Below, piece by piece: positions 62,701 to 64,000 of a stretch of 64,000 nt of DNA. Origin of the DNA: Calidifontibacillus oryziterrae (GTDB lineage: Bacteria; Bacillota; Bacilli; Bacillales; Bacillaceae_J); contig NZ_ANOK01000004.1 in the NCBI RefSeq assembly GCF_000331575.1, forward strand, positions 1 to 64,000, in the 5' to 3' direction. The translations under genes were made by a program, and so were the position numbers. The notes under the pieces were generated by a model, which had not been told where the DNA came from, made no database searches, and worked only from the letters and a program-made list of their open reading frames with translations. Within the stretch, counting starts at the first letter, position 1. Each line of letters begins with the position of its first letter.

Positions 62701-63035
62701 TCTCTGATACGACCAATCACTGGGCGAAAGATTGCATTGCAACAGCCGCTACAAACGGACTTGTAGTTGGACTTGAAGCAGACAAGTTTGCACCAAACGA
62801 ACCAATTACACGGGAGCAAATGGCTGTAATCATTGCCCGGGCTGCGAAACTGGACGTTCCCGATGCAAAAACAGCATTTAAAGATGATGCGAGCATTTCG
62901 CCTTGGGCAAAGGCATCTGTAGCTGCAGCAGCGAAACAAAATCTTGTTGGTGGTCTACCAAACGGAACATTTAATCCGCAAGGAAATGCCACAAGAGCAG
63001 AAGCAGTAGCGATGATTACGAGATTCGTAAAATAA
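53757..63035 (+). CDS. Giant SLH-anchored surface protein with Ig-like, GLUG and ZU5-like modules
   Basis: A 3092-residue protein: signal peptide (1-34), alternating Big_1/invasin-like Ig domains (about 148-363, 758-858, 1259-1360, and four in a row 1761-2171) and GLUG blocks (about 378-655, 871-1161, 1374-1668, 2178-2421; recurring GGLVGxNxG), two Big_2 domains (about 2514-2691), a Pro/Gly/Asn linker, a ZU5-like domain (about 2768-2898) and three SLH domains at the C-terminus (about 2924-3092). It should be anchored to wall polymers and extend from the cell, perhaps as an adhesin. ATG 53757 has GAAAGGGG eight bases upstream, better than ATG 53733. Confidence 0.9.
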   Translation: MNRKKGMKLLFILMLLFSIVCSSMFPAPISAFDDWDLPIMDVKQIELSTNQNGEVAAGGEVLVTASLSLTGIDYNNIGFRLVGSDGSVHHSFDFDQTQPYIDGIMKVEHYTKVSAISVGTVTYTAIVSYNGVDFPLQSTIAVSYASANKIDVTKSTVVPLEGFARADGEDVADVTATIINSNSTPLANHDVSLYKIEEGKFTTEDTLRIETVTTDANGQALFRLKGTVVETVTYGVYDETNRVELSQRPTVTFYEPVTDPQKSTISPLEDYARADGTDKATITVRLLDIGSRPLVGSTVKLLRTDGGTINTEFVTTSDQDGKAIFDITSTELDIATYEVIVIDEGKTETEQIKLNQTIKVVFNNDGAGRGDTLENPIVIMTATEFREQFSKVENMSKHFKLGADISLAGEDWVPIQNFQKGILFTGSLDGNGFKISDLRIYDRYGVEQALFGDLGQGALLKDIHLDNPSVTGKQAVAALVGYNGGGTIVSSRVTGGKIYGNNQVGGLVAHNAGTIIGSYVEGTTVESTSLPPTGGLVGLNNKGTIRYSYANAIVKGKEPGGLVGENYPESVIDQSFATGKAAAGIAYRNYEGATISNVVSDSEYDLWTPSIISSNKGIASNASMKTSEEMKSRSTYADWPDFNNYWLLTEGDAYPKLFDLSKIVKIESSLATPLEVDVDSNILLKNDLVKGILQDGKEVDITSMASYSTISPFLTIKKTDMGWELSGSQTAIEQEVTATFNGKSTTFKVNIVDIRGKADARMSTLSPLSSYAKADGVAKITLNVTIRDNNSKLLPNHEVKLERTDGKPEHNNLVSITNENGVAQFIITSTTVDSFAYRILDVTDGVELEQKAEVEFGLHEVPPGESIDNPIMLTTAEQFKAAFTNPANKAKHYQLGNDISLAGIEWVPIEDFTGSLNGNGHVISDLTINGGEKNNQGLFASIGLGALIKNIRLENVNVNGLENIGALVGSNNGGTIQFVYIAGKVKGFRYLGGIVGYNAGSISNGFSKVSINQITNVGIAGGIAGMNQGGTIENCGVLANIDALYSGGIVGVNASPTDSAKPSIVNQTFVVGDRLNLGPVRAGIAYKNEASATISNSISLYSISGINSGSMGTIMENSGTIADVEMKTESEMKKRETYGKWSEFYEHWAMTEDTTYPLLVHFLDKLQVIAEEPPIVQVGNTIPLSLEQGILQAEFIDGQKVDVTASATYSTASPALEVTKTTSGWVIFGKQEAQNQEVSATFNGETVSFKVNVTDKRGTTNVEKSTVTPLDAIGQADGKSEIVIDVIIRDIDSNPLSDHVVKLERTDQRPSNNELTATTDEKGIAQFRITGTTVDWFTYKVTDITTGVELKQQIQITFLNNDELPELTEDHYYILKTAEHFWLMLNHPLYKNNRFKLGANISLKGDVRWDPWLPIQNFTGSLDGNGYVISNLNINQPSSNNVGLFASIESGAVLKNLRLQDVNINGAENVGALVGFNNGGTVETSAVFGGNDSMINGSSAIGGLIGKNAGVIKESYVNANVKGDYYSIGGLVGHNNGSIENSYSLGAVVGFRSGGLLGDNYSNKVYQSYTSVTRDLVSNYPSGITEFNLGVLEHIVWNKEIVPPDGSWGNSGSNTWFDIYSNQNVPGVKDIKNSNTAEMKKRTTYASWPTFNNHWLIVEDETFPLLKSHLKGFKRIENGPFIVSGGSTISIEKGLVSSTYSDGSEVDVTKISSYTTSSDKLSLLKDGETWKLTVADTVGDNETLQVSLDGSTITIPVVIRDMKADQERSTLIVSSNRVIASKEKATITVTLKSIDDQPIDNRSIFLKQGDKNGRVIEQTMTDKQGTVTFEVESTSTGNITYTVIDEFQDVTYTIPITYIVDRTDASKSTVEADSYVRMADGTSKAQIKVTVKGIMGIPIAGQTVKLEQSGSSVIEPASREVVTDDQGVAIFEVKSTIAESVVYTAHAVEDTITFASVKVTFVPSAGSGAKTTIDQSHTEVVAGNGVHPTVMLTLLDEKANPIPNRSVELREGDKNGEIIATSMTDKNGKAIFTISNDQTRKPGLLDFTVIVPDENVMRIGQINFVESLQVSREKTIITPMSQQVAANGVDQAKLDVILKTAANQAIPNQMIKLKRTNGGTTYTELSAVTDENGVATFSFTSTTSDRIIFSVYHKTDSEEIELKTGVTVEFKNSISIYTADDLYEKFFSKRDMEEYWNMSYTIEADIDCSGMPEVVEFHQFNGIFDGKGHTISNLKVKGVAGVFGGLIGQTYGSSVIKNVHLRNVQIKGAMHMGGLVGENRGQIYNSTVTGRLIYDDEQQFPQSNNLGGLVGINYGHIADSYTDVDITFGKSNKGGLVGLNHGSIDRSYVDNGRNLVGLNNGTINRSYEVYADRSGGVVYNPNGAVVKSLAEMKQSATYKAWPYFSDEWVLVEGETYPLRSLYFNGFEQIKSEHLTIEGNTPLELPKQGWFTSTYFDGRVIDMTKAVTYSTSSNKFTVMKEAGVWKLIGNSPTNNEVLQASFAGKTFTIPVTVKEVNVTGVSLDQSAIELIAGGKAKSLIETVTPANANNKDVNWESSNPEVASVNQYGVVTPVGKGTATITVSTIDGGHTATTTVTVVDPSEDKDPDPTEVSVTGVSLSESALTLTLGKEPRTLIATITPKNASTQDVKWESSDSNVATVQNGIVTPVGKGTAVITVITIDGGFTATATVEVVSQPVDNQPDPTNPSDPGPTEPDGGSPDPGTPGGDNGGGSQNPSTPGEGTEPQNPGGSSPNSGGGGGGASSTPKLGNGKEITASVGGTFENEGAKVEIPAHAHSTNFRIFITNLTNTANLPIGENHQILSEVYEISQDQVGTFNSFVTITLPFDQAKFDPTTHEISIFWFNEATKEWVELENVEVDLNNGKVSGQVNHFTKFAILATKKVDQQAKETQEKNKNAVEHTVVDVADIKGHWAEKEIAYLVSKGAVNGFPDGTFKPNNNISRAEFASIVVKALGLTCGEGTVFSDTTNHWAKDCIATAATNGLVVGLEADKFAPNEPITREQMAVIIARAAKLDVPDAKTAFKDDASISPWAKASVAAAAKQNLVGGLPNGTFNPQGNATRAEAVAMITRFVK

Positions 63036-63062
63036 GTAGAAAAGACAAAACTCAATACGTTA

Positions 63063-63097
63063 ACCAACTCCCTCGTTTAATAAGCGAGGGAGTTGGT
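63063..63097 (+). terminator. Terminator of the giant surface gene
   Basis: A perfect 13-bp stem (ACCAACTCCCTCG / CGAGGGAGTTGGT) with a nine-base loop, followed by CTTTCT. Confidence 0.75.
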
Positions 63098-63191
63098 CTT
63101 TCTAATACTTTAAGAAAGTTTAACTTTGTTAAAGGATTAAAGTATTAGAAAGGACATCGGCTTCCGCCATTGTGGGCGGAAAGCCGTGTCT
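63098..63191. repeat. Two further consecutive hairpins
   Basis: CTTTCTAATACTTTAA (63098-63113) and its exact inverse (63137-63152) form a 16-bp stem. A GC-rich GACA-CGGCTT-CCGCC hairpin follows (63154-63191). TCTTTCTAATA occurs after both the first and the last hairpin. Confidence 0.75.
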
Positions 63192-63216
63192 TTCTAATAA
63201 TTTTTTAGAGTTAATT

Positions 63217-63280
63217 ATGACTTTTTCATGACTTTATTATGATTTTTGTCATAAAAAGTATGATTTTTAAAATTTATAAT
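63217..63280 (+). promoter_or_regulatory. Phased ATGACTTTT direct-repeat promoter of the BspA-like gene
   Basis: ATG/ATA-starting repeats begin at 63217, 63228, 63239, 63251 and 63260 (steps 11, 11, 12, 9) with TATAAT at 63275, 15 bases after the last, exactly as at 53589-53641 but with one more repeat. Confidence 0.6.
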
Positions 63281-63445
63281 TGAAGAATACTTAGAAACAA
63301 CACAGTTTTAATCAATAGCTGTATTAAAGTTTGTTGTTGATTTGAAGCTCATTGAGTGCACTTTTGAACCTTGTTTTACTTTTCTGAAATTTAGGGCACA
63401 AATTCGCCGAGGGCAAAAATTAAAGATTTGTAGGAGGCTTTAGAA

Positions 63446-64000
63446 TTGAGAAAACCAGTAGTGATTCTAGTATTGTTTTGTTTGTTGGGGATTTCCATTT
63501 GGCTGACAGATAAAGGAGCGCGGGCGGAAACTCCGACATCGGAACATCATTTTACCTTCAATCCTAGTACAGGCACGATTACCGACTATGATAGAGCAAA
63601 TGGACCAAAAGATGTCGTCATACCAAGTACAATCGGGGGAGTGCCAGTTACGACAATAGGAGATAATGCTTTTGAATGGGATGGTATAACGAGCGTAAAA
63701 ATTCCTGACAGTGTCACAACAATTGGGAGCAATGCCTTTCATGCTAATAACATAACTAGTGTAGTGATTCCTGGGAATGTTCGTTCAATTGGTATGTATG
63801 CGTTTTGGTATAATGTAAATTTGCAGCATGTAACCATTGAAGAAGGGGTTCAAACTATTTGGAACGGAGCTTTCTCCGAAAATAGTAACTTAAATAGTGT
63901 CCGTTTTCCAAGATCTGTTACGACTATTGCGGATGATATATTTGATTGGGACAGTGATGTAATGGTCTATGGGTTTAAAGGGACTGCAGCGGAAAATTTT
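63446..64000 (+). CDS. Secreted BspA-like leucine-rich-repeat protein, 3' end outside the window
   Basis: A TTG at 63446, ten bases after TAGGAGG, opens a frame that stays open to the window edge (185 codons). The product has a signal peptide (about 1-27, ending KGARAE) and then BspA-type (LRR_5) leucine-rich repeats: recurring TSVKIPDSVTTIGSNAF and close variants about every 23 residues. Such proteins are surface-bound or secreted and mediate adhesion or protein binding. It shares its promoter layout with the giant SLH protein, so both probably belong to one surface programme. Confidence 0.8.
   Translation, partial: MRKPVVILVLFCLLGISIWLTDKGARAETPTSEHHFTFNPSTGTITDYDRANGPKDVVIPSTIGGVPVTTIGDNAFEWDGITSVKIPDSVTTIGSNAFHANNITSVVIPGNVRSIGMYAFWYNVNLQHVTIEEGVQTIWNGAFSENSNLNSVRFPRSVTTIADDIFDWDSDVMVYGFKGTAAENF

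Noticed and set aside
63467..63742. Minus-strand frame at the right end
   Set aside because: It is antisense to the BspA-like gene, which has a ribosome binding site, signal peptide and repeats.

Overview
This is low-GC chromosomal DNA from an endospore-forming member of the Bacillaceae (Firmicutes). The evidence is a full-length PrkA serine kinase, many strong AAGGAGG-type ribosome binding sites, S-layer homology (SLH) surface proteins, QueG, TrmL, a MocR/GntR regulator and a widespread Bacillaceae intergenic repeat. The genus cannot be fixed from the sequence; an Anaerobacillus/Bacillus-like organism is a guess. No rRNA, tRNA or CRISPR array was found.

Region 1 (about 1-15.5 kb) is an accessory defence island bounded by gene remnants and a truncated IS21-type transposase. 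It holds two co-directional operons separated by a strong terminator. The first encodes a PLD-nuclease/DEAD-type helicase, a 55-residue protein, a DndD/SMC-like ATPase and a 173-residue protein. The second encodes a DUF4007 protein, a 1161-residue P-loop ATPase and a double PP-loop (PAPS-reductase-like) protein. I read this as an SspBCD-type single-strand DNA phosphorothioation module paired with an SspFGH-like restriction module. Oddities are a tandem SspD-like protein whose first half has lost its catalytic residues, and a second stand-alone PP-loop enzyme divergent from an XRE regulator.

Region 2 (15.5-33 kb) is mixed. It holds an amino-acid permease/DUF2000 pair divergent from a MocR regulator, an MltG-like membrane protein pair, two secreted proteins (SLH-NHL and FecR/Ig-like) and a SEC-C protein. 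An FNR-boxed HMA protein/P1B ATPase pair is followed by an FNR-type regulator. The region is rich in decay: a MazF remnant, an ABC permease and binding protein fused by a deletion, and a polysaccharide deacetylase with an in-frame TGA at codon 5.

Region 3 (33-46 kb) is mostly housekeeping: Na/Pi cotransporter, FapA (DUF342) under a c-di-GMP-I riboswitch, rhodanese behind a CsoR/CstR-like operator and a -35-like tandem array, QueG, Ogt with an expanded 42-bp in-frame repeat, amidase, TrmL and PrkA. A candidate small RNA lies upstream of queG. About 1 kb downstream of prkA holds repeats and a structured-RNA candidate.

Region 4 (46-51.7 kb) is a compact seven-gene locus: an Asp/Tyr/His-rich exported protein, a small exported protein, an ApbE flavin transferase, two His-containing membrane proteins and a two-component system. 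It is probably a membrane electron-transfer or metal-handling unit. Region 5 (51.8-64 kb) holds a nuclease-helicase fusion, then a 3092-residue SLH surface protein and the start of a BspA-like leucine-rich-repeat protein. These last two genes share an almost identical promoter of helically phased ATGACTTTT repeats, which implies co-regulation.
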